Below are positions 23,128-31,861 of a stretch of 35,071 nucleotides of DNA, piece after piece. The stretch comes from Candidatus Sordicultor fermentans. GTDB taxonomy: Bacteria; Atribacterota; Atribacteria; Atribacterales; Caldatribacteriaceae. Location: contig DGDO01000065.1 in assembly GCA_002385475.1 (NCBI GenBank), forward strand, positions 19,237 through 54,307, written 5' to 3'. The notes under the pieces are model-generated. The model was not told the DNA's origin. It was given only the letters and a program-made list of their open reading frames with translations, and did not search any database. How positions within the stretch are numbered: position 1 is the first letter of the stretch; each line of letters begins with the position of its first letter. Position numbers and translations under genes: made by a program.

Positions 23128-23633
23128 GAAAATGTCACTTTAGTAATAAAATGAAAGGATGATATTATCTATGACTCAAAAAGAAAGAAATAAACTTTAT
23201 GGGGCACGTTATAAGAAGATAACTATCAGAGAGGGAGCAGAACTTCTTCACCTATAGCGTAGGAGCTTGAGTGGTTAAAGAGCCAAAGTTACTCAATTTG
23301 GCAGACACAATTTCGCCCAGGTATTAATCTCATCTGAGATAGGTCTCCTCAGAAGACAAAAGATAATTGAAAGACTGTGAGAGACTTTACAGAGAGACTC
23401 AGTAGAACTTAAGCTGGCTTATATCCCGACTTTAGAAAATATAGCCCTTCATTAGTCGCTTTTATCCAGCAATACAATAGTAAATTTGGTCGAGAGCCAA
23501 AAGACCCCCTCCGGTCAACTTTTTTTCTCTGGAGGAAAACATAAATTAGACTTTATTCTCCGCCGGAAGGAAATTCGGAAGGTAGGATAGAAATGTTATA
23601 TTTAACCCTCAAGTTAGGGAGCGACACATTTTC
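23128..23633 (+). mobile_element. decayed ISNCY-like insertion sequence (about 506 bp)
   Basis: Imperfect terminal inverted repeats bound the stretch: GAAAATGTCACTTTAGTAA from 23128 on the left, and on the right (minus strand from 23633) GAAAATGTGTCGCTCCCTAA. Inside lie two ends of a transposase gene without its middle (see 23171-23600). A complete element of this type would be about three times longer. No flanking target duplication is obvious. It is a dead relic. Confidence 0.62.
23171..23600 (+). pseudogene. ISNCY-family transposase remnant, internally deleted
   Basis: The ATG at 23171 opens MTQKERNKLYGARYKKITIREGAELLHL in pieces (a helix-turn-helix like the N-terminus of ISNCY transposases), then a stop. 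After a frame change, RSLSG and KVTQFG continue the second helix. Further on IIERL, stop, ETLQRDSVELKLAYIPTLENIAL, then in another frame FIQQYNSKFGREPKDPLRSTFF and in a third KLDFILRRKEIRKVG match the C-terminal part (E-x-N-x-FL-x-x-YN-x-x-F-x-x-EP, then L-x-x-IL-x-x-R-x-x-R-x-V). The DDE catalytic region between is absent. At least three stops and two frameshifts are present. Family call from memory of the pattern, not a search. Confidence 0.6.
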
Positions 23634-23672
23634 ATAAAATATTGACAGAGAGCCAGGAATATATTGAATTTT

Positions 23673-24911
23673 TTATTCAGCGGGAACAATGCCTCCCATA
23701 GACTCTCCTTGTCCATTAAACCGCTGGTAAACAGCTTCTGCTTCTTCCACAGAAATCTCTCTCAACATTTTTTCGTAACGAAAAATAAATTCCCAACCTA
23801 AGCCCACTTTCTCAAAAAAGGCAAAAAGAGAGGAAAGAGAGAAAACTGTTTCTAAACAATGAAGGAAATTTCCTCTGGTATAATTCTTGGCTTCTTCAAA
23901 TTCTTCTTTCTCGAGATGAGATAACCCCCGAAGCTCTTCCCACAAGATTCTTACCACTGCGTCAAAATAAACATAGGGAAAACTAGCATAAGCACAGATA
24001 AAAGATGGACCCCGTAGAGGAACATAAAGAGAACCTACTTGATAACTCAAACCTCGCTCTTCCCTGATTTTCAGGAAAAGACGAGAGTACATACTCCCTC
24101 CTAAAATATTATTCAGAATATCAAAAACCACCCTCTCTTTCTCTTCTAATAACCCGGGAGCCTTAAAGCCCACCACCATCCAGCTATCTCTCACTTCTTT
24201 ACGATCTACAATTTTTAAAGAGAGAGGAGAAAATTTTTCTAGATAAGGAGCAAGGGGCTCCTTAGGTATAATTTCTCCCATCTCTTCGTGAAAAATCTTT
24301 TCTACTTCATCGGGATCAAAATCACCCACTACTGCAGCTACCATATTATTAGGCACATAAACTTTCCTGTACCAGGACCAAATTTCTTCTTCTCCTAAAT
24401 TGCGGAGAGTTTTTTCTTCGCCTATAGTGGGAAAGGCATAAGGATGACGACCGTAAAAAGCTTTCTTAAACCGCAGCATCGCAGCCTGGAAAGGGTCATC
24501 ATCCAGAGAGCGAAGGACATTCAAGAGAAAGGTTTTTTCCCTTTCAATTTCCTCTTCCTGAAAAGCCGGGCTTTTAATTGCTTCAAAAAATAGTTTTAAC
24601 ATTTGTCCCATATTAATAGCTGGACCTTGCATAACCACCCGTCCAGTAAAATAGCTAGAAGAGCTATTTATGGTGGCTCCCATATTCTCTACTGCTCGAT
24701 TAAAATCTATAGCACTCTGGCGCTGAGTCCCTTTCAGAAGAGTCTCTTGCATTAAAGCAGAAATCCCTCGTTCTTCCTCGCTTTCAAAGAGATTACCTAA
24801 ATTCATGCACAAATTAATTGCTACAAGAGCACTATCCGGTCGAGGAGAAAGTATTAGTGTAAAACCATTTTTAAAGGTTATTTTTTTCACTGCAGTCATT
24901 GTCTTTTCCAT
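23673..24911 (-). CDS. M16-family peptidase-like protein, non-catalytic subunit
   Basis: 412 aa with two M16 half-domains. Where the active family member has HxxEH, this one reads GISALMQETLLKGT, so the zinc site is lost. The R/Y pair of the second half is kept (SRLFLKIREERGLSYQVGS), which contacts the substrate in two-subunit enzymes. It is separated by 1 nt from the upstream catalytic gene (24913-26172), forming the usual M16B heterodimer pair as in mitochondrial processing peptidase or Sphingomonas Sph2681/2682. The paired enzyme probably degrades or processes peptides in the cytoplasm or periplasm. No signal peptide is seen. Confidence 0.9.
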   Translation of the reverse strand: MEKTMTAVKKITFKNGFTLILSPRPDSALVAINLCMNLGNLFESEEERGISALMQETLLKGTQRQSAIDFNRAVENMGATINSSSSYFTGRVVMQGPAINMGQMLKLFFEAIKSPAFQEEEIEREKTFLLNVLRSLDDDPFQAAMLRFKKAFYGRHPYAFPTIGEEKTLRNLGEEEIWSWYRKVYVPNNMVAAVVGDFDPDEVEKIFHEEMGEIIPKEPLAPYLEKFSPLSLKIVDRKEVRDSWMVVGFKAPGLLEEKERVVFDILNNILGGSMYSRLFLKIREERGLSYQVGSLYVPLRGPSFICAYASFPYVYFDAVVRILWEELRGLSHLEKEEFEEAKNYTRGNFLHCLETVFSLSSLFAFFEKVGLGWEFIFRYEKMLREISVEEAEAVYQRFNGQGESMGGIVPAE

Positions 24912-24912
24912 A

Positions 24913-26172
24913 TCACACCCCTGGCTCTATAAAAACGAATGTAGCTCGTTCAAAATCAAGATATTTTTTCACTGTTTCCACCAGGTCTTCACTTCTAAAA
25001 CTTCCTAAATTAAAAAAATGATGAACCACCCGGTCGATATTATCGGTAACGTCAGAGCGCCCCAATAGCTCTGCTGTTCCTAAGGTAGTTTCCAGCACAC
25101 TGAACAAACTACTGCGCAACAGATTTTTACCTCGCACCAATTCTTCATCCCGGGGGGGATCAGAAATTAAATTTACTATTTCCTTTTGAATTTCCTCCTC
25201 TATTTCCTCTTTTTTTCCCTGAGAAAAAGTATAAAAAATGGCAAATATACCAGCTTTCTGGTAATAAGAATAAACAGTGTGAATGGTGTCTACCAATTTT
25301 TTTTCCTCTCGTAAAACTACGTTCAACCGAGAACCAATTCCATCACCTAAAACTACTGCGAGAAGGCGCAGAAGATAAAAATCATCTTCTCTAATTCCCT
25401 CAGTCAGAAAACCTATTGCACCGTAATAGCGGTGTACATCCATAGAACAGCTTACTATCTGCTGGTGAGGAGAAGGAAGAGAGGGAAAAGGCGAGAAAGT
25501 GAAGTTTTCCAAATCGCGGAACTCTCCTACTAACTTCTCTGCTTCTCCAAAAACCTCCTCCTCAGCAATGTCACCTGCCACCACCAGGGTAAGGTTGGTA
25601 GGATGGTAAAAGCGCTTCTGGTGCTCTAATAAATCCTCACGAGTAAAAGTCTTTACCGTATCTTCCCTTCCCAAAATGGGCTTCCCGTAAGGAGTACCAG
25701 AAAATACTCTTTCATAAAGAAGATGAATCAAGCGTTCCCCCGGGTCATCTTCATCTAAATGAATTTCCTGGATAACCACCATTTTCTCCTTTTCTATCTC
25801 CTGAGGATCAAAAAGAGGGTGAAAAAGTAAATCAACTTCTAACTCCAAAGCCTTTCGCCAGTATTCTCGCGGTACTACTAAATAAAAATCGGTAGTATCC
25901 AGGGAAGTGCCAGCATTCATAACTCCCCCTAAAGCTTGTACCTGACGAGAAAGCAAAGAAGCAGGATAATTAGCAGTACCTTTAAAAACCATGTGCTCAA
26001 AAAAATGAGATAGGCCGTTTTTTTCAGGTTCCTCATCTTTCACTCCCGCTGGAACCCAAAAATTAATAGTAACAAGGGGTGAAGGCATTCTCTTAACTAC
26101 TACTCGAAGTCCAGAATAAAGAACCTTTTTAGTATAAGTAAAGGCATACTTCTTCAACTTTAGCCACCACAC
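24913..26172 (-). CDS. M16-family zinc metallopeptidase, catalytic subunit
   Basis: 419 aa. The inverted zinc motif HxxEH is present (GLSHFFEHMVFKGT, about residues 53-66), with the third ligand Glu some 76 residues later in VVIQEIHLDEDDP. The second half lacks the partner's R/Y pair in clear form. Together with the downstream gene it makes a two-subunit M16B peptidase. The GTG at 26172 follows GGGGAAAG closely; a TTG five codons on (26157) is an alternative start. It is divergent from the aminotransferase operon. Related processing peptidases (PqqF-, YmxG/PepR-type) act on signal or leader peptides; the substrate here is unknown. Confidence 0.92.
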   Translation of the reverse strand: MWWLKLKKYAFTYTKKVLYSGLRVVVKRMPSPLVTINFWVPAGVKDEEPEKNGLSHFFEHMVFKGTANYPASLLSRQVQALGGVMNAGTSLDTTDFYLVVPREYWRKALELEVDLLFHPLFDPQEIEKEKMVVIQEIHLDEDDPGERLIHLLYERVFSGTPYGKPILGREDTVKTFTREDLLEHQKRFYHPTNLTLVVAGDIAEEEVFGEAEKLVGEFRDLENFTFSPFPSLPSPHQQIVSCSMDVHRYYGAIGFLTEGIREDDFYLLRLLAVVLGDGIGSRLNVVLREEKKLVDTIHTVYSYYQKAGIFAIFYTFSQGKKEEIEEEIQKEIVNLISDPPRDEELVRGKNLLRSSLFSVLETTLGTAELLGRSDVTDNIDRVVHHFFNLGSFRSEDLVETVKKYLDFERATFVFIEPGV

Positions 26173-26272
26173 CTTTCCCCTAATATTCTTTTTTCTCTTT
26201 CTCTGAGAACTTTAATGCCTACCGGGGGGATACCATCTTCCTTCCGTGTTCCAAATATTTTAAGCTACCCCC

Positions 26273-26301
26273 TTGACTTTTTCTTCTCACTACTATATAA
26301 A
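26273..26301 (+). promoter_or_regulatory. promoter of the aminotransferase operon
   Basis: TTGACT (26273-26278), 17 bp, TATAAA (26296-26301). Transcription would start near 26308, leaving a leader of about 90 nt. This shows that the coding region cannot begin at the in-frame ATG inside the -35 area and supports the TTG start at 26399. Confidence 0.75.
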
Positions 26302-26398
26302 AAAGAATAAAACTCTAACTTCAGAAACGCAAATTTCTCACTACCGTAAGTATATCATCCCTATTTCTGAAAGCAATTATTTTTCAGGAGGTGACATT

Positions 26399-27586
26399 TT
26401 GCAAATAACAGAAAGAGTTAAAAAAATTGAGCCTTCCGCTACTCTATCTATTTCTGCCCGAGCCAAGGCTTTAAAAAAGGAAGGAAGAGATGTAATTTCC
26501 TTCAGTGCTGGTGAGCCAGATTTTGACACTCCTTTAGTAATCAAAGAGGAAGCTAAGAAAGCTATTGACGAAGGCTTTACTAAATATACTCCTACCTCCG
26601 GAACGCCAGAGTTAAAAGAAGCTATTGGCAAAAAACTGGAGAAAGAAAATGGGCTTTTTTACACCACTCAAGAAATAATAGTTTCCTGTGGTGCCAAACA
26701 CTCTCTTTTTAATGCCATTTTGACCCTCTGTAGCCCCGGAGATGAGGTACTTTTGCCCAAACCTTACTGGGTTACTTACTTAGAACAGATAAAATTAGCT
26801 CAAGGAAAACCAGTTTTACTTGAGCCTTCTCCATCTACACTTACTGTGAGTATCGAAGAAATTAAAAAAGCTCTCACTCCTCACACTCGTCTTATTATCA
26901 TAAACAACCCTTCAAACCCGACAGGGGTGGTATGGGAAGAGGGAGAACTAGAAGAAATAGCCCAGTTAGCTAAAGAAAAAGATTTAGTAATAATTTCTGA
27001 TGAAATATATGAACATCTCACTTATGATGGAGCAAAAGTAAAAAGTATTGCAACTTTTCCAGGTATGAAAGAGAGAACTATAGTAATCAATGGCGTATCT
27101 AAAGCCTTTTCTATGACCGGCTGGCGAATTGGATATGCCGCGGGGCCTCAAGATGTAATTGAAGCAATGGGGAGACTCCAGGATCACTCTACTTCCAATC
27201 CCACCTCTATAAGCCAGAGGGCGGCCTGGAAAGCTTTACAGAGCGATTCTTTTCTGGTTAAAGAAATGGTAGAAAAGCTTGATGAGCGGAGAAAACTTAT
27301 GATGCAACATCTTTCAGAAATTCCCTCAGTCACTTTTCCCACCCCTCGGGGAGCTTTTTACGTTTTTGCCAATTTCTCTCCCTATTTAGGTAAAAGCTTC
27401 CAGGGGAAACCCATTAATAACTCTTTAGAATTAGCTGAGTCACTTTTAGAAGAAGCTCAAATAGCCTGCATCCCAGGAATAGCTTTTGGGATGGAAGGTT
27501 ACCTTCGTTTTTCCTATGCTACCTCAGAAGAGAACATTGAAAAAGGGATGAAGCGATTAAAAAATTTTATTAATCAAATGAATTGA
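26399..27586 (+). CDS. Pyridoxal-phosphate aminotransferase, class I/II (aspartate aminotransferase-like)
   Basis: 395 aa from a TTG at 26399, preceded by a perfect AGGAGGTGA at 4 nt. An ATG 42 codons upstream lies within the promoter and has no ribosome binding site. Key motifs of AspC subgroup I-gamma are present: SISARAKALKKEGRDVISFSAGEPDFDTP, YTPTSGTPELKEAI, NNPSNPTG, SDEIYEHLTYDG, the Schiff-base Lys in VSKAFSMTGWRIGY, and the Arg of LRFSYATSEE. It moves amino groups between aspartate or another amino acid and 2-oxoglutarate. The homocitrate-synthase-family gene 12 nt downstream makes a role in 2-oxoacid amination (lysine/glutamate supply) possible, but a general AspC is equally likely. 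Confidence 0.94.
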   Translation: MQITERVKKIEPSATLSISARAKALKKEGRDVISFSAGEPDFDTPLVIKEEAKKAIDEGFTKYTPTSGTPELKEAIGKKLEKENGLFYTTQEIIVSCGAKHSLFNAILTLCSPGDEVLLPKPYWVTYLEQIKLAQGKPVLLEPSPSTLTVSIEEIKKALTPHTRLIIINNPSNPTGVVWEEGELEEIAQLAKEKDLVIISDEIYEHLTYDGAKVKSIATFPGMKERTIVINGVSKAFSMTGWRIGYAAGPQDVIEAMGRLQDHSTSNPTSISQRAAWKALQSDSFLVKEMVEKLDERRKLMMQHLSEIPSVTFPTPRGAFYVFANFSPYLGKSFQGKPINNSLELAESLLEEAQIACIPGIAFGMEGYLRFSYATSEENIEKGMKRLKNFINQMN

Positions 27587-27598
27587 GGAGGTGTATAC

Positions 27599-28834
27599 AT
27601 GCCTAAAATCTATATTCTAGATGTTACCAATCGTGATGGAGTTCAGACTGCCCACTTAGGATTAGCTAAAATTGAAAAAACTATGATAAACTTTTTTCTC
27701 AACGAAATGGGAGTTTATCAGAGCGAATTTGGCTTCCCCACCACTCGTCATGAAACTAACTACCTCAACGCCAATTTAGAATTGGCAGAAATGGGAGTCT
27801 TGAGTCCTATTAGATTAAGTGGATGGTTGAGAGCAATAAAAAGGGATGTCGAATTAGCTTATGAGATGGTACCAGGATTGAAATACCTCAACCTCTCTAT
27901 ATCTACCTCTGACCAGATGATTCATAGCAAATTCCAGGAAAAAATGAGTCGAGAGACAGTGATAAAATCCATGGTAGAAGCAGTAGAAACCGCTAAGGCT
28001 TGCGGAGCACAGGGAGTGGGAATAAATGCCGAAGATGCCTCTCGCTCTGATATAGATTACTTAATCGAGTTTGCCTTAGCAGGTAAAGAAGCAGGAGCAG
28101 AACGTTTTCGGTATTGTGACACTTTAGGCTATGATAGTCCTTTCACCATTTATGAGCGTATTGCCAAAATTGGGGAAGTAATCCAGATGCCTATTGAGCT
28201 CCACTGTCACAATGACCTGGGTATGGTAGTCGCTAATTCTGTCGCCGGAGCTAAAGCAGCAATAGACGTAGGATGTGATGTTTTTATTAATACAACCATT
28301 AACGGGATAGGAGAACGAGCAGGAAACGCTGATTTAGTTTCGGTAATTTTAGCTGTGAAATATGCCAGTGGTATGGATGGAGAAAAATATCAGCTGGACG
28401 AGCGAATAAATCTGAAAACCGCCTGGAAAACTTGCAAATATGCATCTTACGCTTTCCGCGTCCCTATCCCCATCACCCAACCCGGCGTAGGAGCTAATGC
28501 TTTCGCTCATGCCTCAGGAATCCATGCTGATGGAGTGTTGAAAGACCGCAAAAACTACGAGCTTTATGACTTTGAAGAGCTGGGAAGAGGAGAACCGGAA
28601 ATCATAGAAACAGGAAGGCAAATTGTAATCGGTGAATATAGCGGGATAAAGGGATTCCGCAATGTTTACAATCAATTAGAGATAGAATTTAAAGATGAAG
28701 AGGAAGCACGAGAAGTATTAGAATTAGCTCGTTTTGCTAACGTAGAAAAACAAAAACCCCTGACTTCAGACGAGCTGCGATTTATTGCTCAATATCCCGA
28801 GCAGGCTAAAAAAATCCTCACTTTGACTCCTTAA
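27599..28834 (+). CDS. Homocitrate synthase-family acyltransferase (alternatively Re-citrate synthase)
   Basis: 411 aa, DRE-TIM metallolyase fold. The N-terminal catalytic motif is NRDGVQT (residues 11-17), metal ligands are in IELHCHNDLG (H-x-H), NTTINGIGERAGNADL holds the Asn and Gly of the active site, and QPGVGANAFAHASGIHADG follows. The protein has no LeuA allosteric domain, so it is shorter than isopropylmalate synthase. It condenses acetyl-CoA with a 2-oxoacid: 2-oxoglutarate (homocitrate) or oxaloacetate (the Re-citrate synthase of anaerobes is annotated the same way). Strong GAGGAGGTG 6-7 nt before the ATG; 12 nt after the aminotransferase gene. The hairpin at 28836-28860 ends the operon. 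Confidence 0.87.
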   Translation: MPKIYILDVTNRDGVQTAHLGLAKIEKTMINFFLNEMGVYQSEFGFPTTRHETNYLNANLELAEMGVLSPIRLSGWLRAIKRDVELAYEMVPGLKYLNLSISTSDQMIHSKFQEKMSRETVIKSMVEAVETAKACGAQGVGINAEDASRSDIDYLIEFALAGKEAGAERFRYCDTLGYDSPFTIYERIAKIGEVIQMPIELHCHNDLGMVVANSVAGAKAAIDVGCDVFINTTINGIGERAGNADLVSVILAVKYASGMDGEKYQLDERINLKTAWKTCKYASYAFRVPIPITQPGVGANAFAHASGIHADGVLKDRKNYELYDFEELGRGEPEIIETGRQIVIGEYSGIKGFRNVYNQLEIEFKDEEEAREVLELARFANVEKQKPLTSDELRFIAQYPEQAKKILTLTP

Positions 28835-28835
28835 A

Positions 28836-28860
28836 GGAAGGGTGGTTTACCCACCCTTCC
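28836..28860. terminator. shared hairpin between two convergent operons
   Basis: A perfect 10-bp stem GGAAGGGTGG/CCACCCTTCC with a TTTAC loop lies between the stop codons of the homocitrate-synthase-like gene and the HpcH/HpaI aldolase gene. It is symmetrical and could stop RNA polymerase from either side, although the U run is short. Confidence 0.7.
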
Positions 28861-28868
28861 CCAGATAT

Positions 28869-29636
28869 TTACAGTAATTTCTTTATAGAAGTTATTGAGT
28901 TATCGCAGCCTCGAGAAAGAAGCCCGTAGTCTGTCCCCGCAGTAACAAATTGCACTCCTCTTTTGAACCACCCCACCACATCTTCTGCTTTAGAAGAAGC
29001 AGCAATCCCTACTGGTATATTAGCACTATGAGCTTTTTCAATAATGGTGTCAATATATCCTTCCACTCGAGGGTGATTAATCTTTCCTAATAAGCCTAAA
29101 GAACCAGATAAATCCCAGGGGCCAATAAAAATCGCGCTCAACCTTTCTACCTTGAGAATTTCTTCCAAATTTTCTATCGTTTCAAAATGCTCAATTTGCA
29201 GGATGATTAAAACTTCCTCATTGGCCTTTTCAATGTATTCAGGTATCCGGCGGTCGTAGCCAGCTGCCCGACGCGGGCCAAATCCTCGAATCCCCTCTGG
29301 AGGGTAAAGACAAAAAGAAATTGCTCTTTCTGTCTCTTCTCTATTGCGCACCAGAGGAATCATGACTCCAGGTGCTCCTGTATCCAAAACCCGTTTCAGA
29401 TAAACTGAGTCATTCCATGGCACTCGCACTATGGGTACAGCCTCTTCCCCTTTGGTAGCTAAAAGATGAAGTTGCACTGTCTCAATTCCCAGAGGAGCGT
29501 GCTCGGTATCAATGACTAAAAAGTCATAGCCTGCCCCACATAGAACCTCAGTAACCGTGGGATCGGTAAAAGTCACCCAATTTCCAATACAGGGCTTCTT
29601 CTCCCTAAGTTTATTTTTCAACAGTCTTCCATTCAT
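28869..29636 (-). CDS. HpcH/HpaI-family class II aldolase
   Basis: 255 aa. The start is the ATG at 29636, 7 nt from AAGGAGGT; another ATG eight codons upstream precedes that site and is less likely. Motifs: ADGxDFLVIDTEHAPLG-like (YDFLVIDTEHAPLG, residues about 35-48), PIVRVPWND, VMIPLVRNREE, ILQIEHFETIENLEEIL with the metal-binding Glu, and AIFIGPWDLSGSLG with the metal-binding Asp. These enzymes split 2-keto-3-deoxy sugar acids to pyruvate plus an aldehyde (GarL, YfaU/RhmA, HpaI). It ends the catabolic operon. A hydroxyaldehyde or 2-keto-3-deoxy acid from an imported sugar is the probable substrate. Confidence 0.93.
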   Translation of the reverse strand: MNGRLLKNKLREKKPCIGNWVTFTDPTVTEVLCGAGYDFLVIDTEHAPLGIETVQLHLLATKGEEAVPIVRVPWNDSVYLKRVLDTGAPGVMIPLVRNREETERAISFCLYPPEGIRGFGPRRAAGYDRRIPEYIEKANEEVLIILQIEHFETIENLEEILKVERLSAIFIGPWDLSGSLGLLGKINHPRVEGYIDTIIEKAHSANIPVGIAASSKAEDVVGWFKRGVQFVTAGTDYGLLSRGCDNSITSIKKLL

Positions 29637-29677
29637 AAACAAACCTCCTTGCTTTTGCATTTTTCAGAAGTTCAATA

Positions 29678-30649
29678 TTATATTTTTTCCACTACATTGA
29701 CTGCTGAAAGAGGAGGATCTCCCCGAAGTACCCGAATGACATTCTCTACTGACACTACATCCATACGGCGTATGGCTTCTTTGGTATCAGAGGCCATATG
29801 AGGAGTAGCGATAACATTTTCTAGATCCATGAGAGGGCTACTACCCGGTGGTTCCTGAGAAAAAACATCTAAAGCAGCTCCAGCAATTATCCCTTCTTTC
29901 AGTGCTCGATAAAGTGCTTCCTCGTCTACAATCCCCCCTCGAGCAGTATTTATAAGATAGGCACTTCTCTTCATTAGAGAAAGTTCTTTCCCTCCTATAA
30001 AACCCCTGGTTTCCTGAGTAAGAGGAATATGCAGAGTAATAAAATCGCTTTCCCGTAGCAATTTTTCCAATGATACGTAGGAAAATTGCCACTTTTGAGC
30101 TAAGTTTTGGTCGGGGAACACATCATGAGCAAGTATTTCCATATCAAATCCCCAGGATCGGCGAATTACTTTCTTCCCAATCCGGCCAACTCCAACCACT
30201 CCCAAAGTTTTTCCATTAATCTCCACTCCCACAAATTTTTCCCATTTTTCTTCTCTCATGCTCCAACAAGCCCGGGGAATATGACGAGCAAGAGAAAGAA
30301 CAAAAGCAAATGCAAGGTCAGCCACTGAGTCGTCATTAGTCCCCGGAGCATTAGCTACTACTATTCTCCGTCGAGTGGCTTCTTCCACAGCAATATTATC
30401 CACTCCCACTCCATGCTTGGAGATAACCCGGAGACGCTTAGCCTCTTCAAGAAGAGAAGGAGTAATGGGGTCTAAACCCACAATAATACCGTCCACTTGA
30501 GAAATAAACTCTTTTAATTCTTCTTCTTTTAAGGGATGAGAATAGGGAGAAAGAATCACCTCTAACCCTGCACTCTTCAAGCGAGAAAAAGCATCAGAAT
30601 ACTTGCCAAAAGAAGCAGTTGGAGTAACCAATATCTTGTATCTTTCCAT
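29678..30649 (-). CDS. D-isomer-specific 2-hydroxyacid dehydrogenase
   Basis: 323 aa. The Rossmann motif is GVVGVGRIGKKV with the Asp of LAHDVFPDQ at strand 2. Catalytic Arg is in NTARGGIVDEEAL, Glu follows, and His is in TPHMASDT. VISKHGVGVDNIAVEEA is near identical in form to the paralogue at 8257-9195. It could reduce or oxidise glyoxylate/hydroxypyruvate or a sugar-derived 2-oxoacid produced by the aldolase 41 nt downstream. It is 80 nt downstream of the URO-D-like gene in the same operon. ATG start with a weak GAAAGAGATA upstream. Confidence 0.92.
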   Translation of the reverse strand: MERYKILVTPTASFGKYSDAFSRLKSAGLEVILSPYSHPLKEEELKEFISQVDGIIVGLDPITPSLLEEAKRLRVISKHGVGVDNIAVEEATRRRIVVANAPGTNDDSVADLAFAFVLSLARHIPRACWSMREEKWEKFVGVEINGKTLGVVGVGRIGKKVIRRSWGFDMEILAHDVFPDQNLAQKWQFSYVSLEKLLRESDFITLHIPLTQETRGFIGGKELSLMKRSAYLINTARGGIVDEEALYRALKEGIIAGAALDVFSQEPPGSSPLMDLENVIATPHMASDTKEAIRRMDVVSVENVIRVLRGDPPLSAVNVVEKI

Positions 30650-30729
30650 ATTTATCTCTTTCTCTTGCCCTATGGAGCAAAAACAAAATTCTCAGAGCTA
30701 TCTTTTTGGCTAAAGTTTCAACAATTTCT

Positions 30730-31857
30730 TTAGTAACTAAATTCTCTTCCCGCCTTAAACATAGCTACTATATTCTCGGGGGGAACATCAGGTTGGATGT
30801 TATGTACCGCTCCTAATATGTAACCCCCACTTTTTCCCATCTCTTTTATTCTTCTTCTAACTTCTTCTTTTACTTCTTCCGGGCTTCCTTGAGGTAGGAC
30901 TCTCTGGGTATCCACTCCTCCCCAGAAAGAAAGTTTATCGCCAAACTCTCGTTTTAAGCGAGCCGGATCCATATCTTTAGCACTCACCTGAACTGGATTT
31001 AAGATATCTACTCCAATCTCTATAAAATCAGGAACAAGAGGATAAATACTACCACAAGTATGGTAGTGAATTCTAGCATTAGTTTCTTCTCGAATAGCTC
31101 GAAATAGTTTATGTTGACGAGGTTTTAAGTATTTCCGGTAAATTTGGGGAGAAACCATCAAACCCTGCTGCGTTCCTACATCATCTCCGTACACTACTAC
31201 ATCCACTTTATCTCCTGCTCCACGGAGAAGAGAATGAGCTAAATCAATTTGATACTGCAGAGCTCTATCCATTAAATCACATAGAGGCTCAGGATTAAGG
31301 ATTATGTCAGTAAGCCACCCCTCAAATCCTCTCATCAACTGACTCTGAGTAATAAATCCTCCTCGAACATTTACCACTACTCCATAATTTTGGACGTGAT
31401 AGTTGAGAATCTCCTCTTTTACTCCTCTCACTCGGGAAGGGTCTTTCCCATCAGGGAAAGGAAACTTATCCAGAGCTTGATAGGTGAGTTCTTTCCAGAA
31501 AGGGCCACAAACTACATCATAGTAAAATCCACCTTCCGGCATACGACGGCGAAGTCCCCATTCATCTTCATAAGAACCATCAGGATAAACTCTATCCTCC
31601 CATCCCACCGGAGGACGGGGGAAAACTCCCCGGGTATCAATACCCAATTTTTCTAAAAGCTCTCCATCTTGAGATAAATCAGCCAGTTGAAAAGGTTTAT
31701 CTAAAATACGAGTAGGGCTATCTATCCCCAAAAACTTTTTTAGACGCTCATAGGCTTGAACAGTGATACCAGTATTAGATGAGCTCCCAAGATCAAAGGG
31801 AACTCGATCTGGCTCTTCGTGAGATAAAGCTTTGACTAATCTCTCTCGATGAGTCAT
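30730..31857 (-). CDS. URO-D/MtaA-family protein (probable methyltransferase) in a sugar ABC operon
   Basis: 375 aa. The uroporphyrinogen-decarboxylase-type barrel begins MTHRERLVKALSHEEPDRVPFDLG. The key site is H266-T-C268 in HYHTCGS, the H-x-C zinc motif of MtaA/CmuA methyltransferases; the usual third Cys is replaced by His352 in GAVHNIQPDVPPENI. The N-terminal arginine stretch used by true uroporphyrinogen decarboxylase is absent. There are no heme genes nearby. It sits 4 nt after the second permease gene and before a dehydrogenase and an aldolase. It may move a methyl group from an imported methylated compound to a corrinoid or folate carrier, but no corrinoid protein is in view. The function is inferred and uncertain; the family is clear. 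Confidence 0.85.
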   Translation of the reverse strand: MTHRERLVKALSHEEPDRVPFDLGSSSNTGITVQAYERLKKFLGIDSPTRILDKPFQLADLSQDGELLEKLGIDTRGVFPRPPVGWEDRVYPDGSYEDEWGLRRRMPEGGFYYDVVCGPFWKELTYQALDKFPFPDGKDPSRVRGVKEEILNYHVQNYGVVVNVRGGFITQSQLMRGFEGWLTDIILNPEPLCDLMDRALQYQIDLAHSLLRGAGDKVDVVVYGDDVGTQQGLMVSPQIYRKYLKPRQHKLFRAIREETNARIHYHTCGSIYPLVPDFIEIGVDILNPVQVSAKDMDPARLKREFGDKLSFWGGVDTQRVLPQGSPEEVKEEVRRRIKEMGKSGGYILGAVHNIQPDVPPENIVAMFKAGREFSY

Positions 31858-31861
31858 TTCA

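Noticed and set aside
26273..26398. Upstream ATG as start of the aminotransferase (437 aa form)
   Set aside because: It lies in the -35 region of the promoter and has no ribosome binding site, while the TTG at 26399 has a perfect one.
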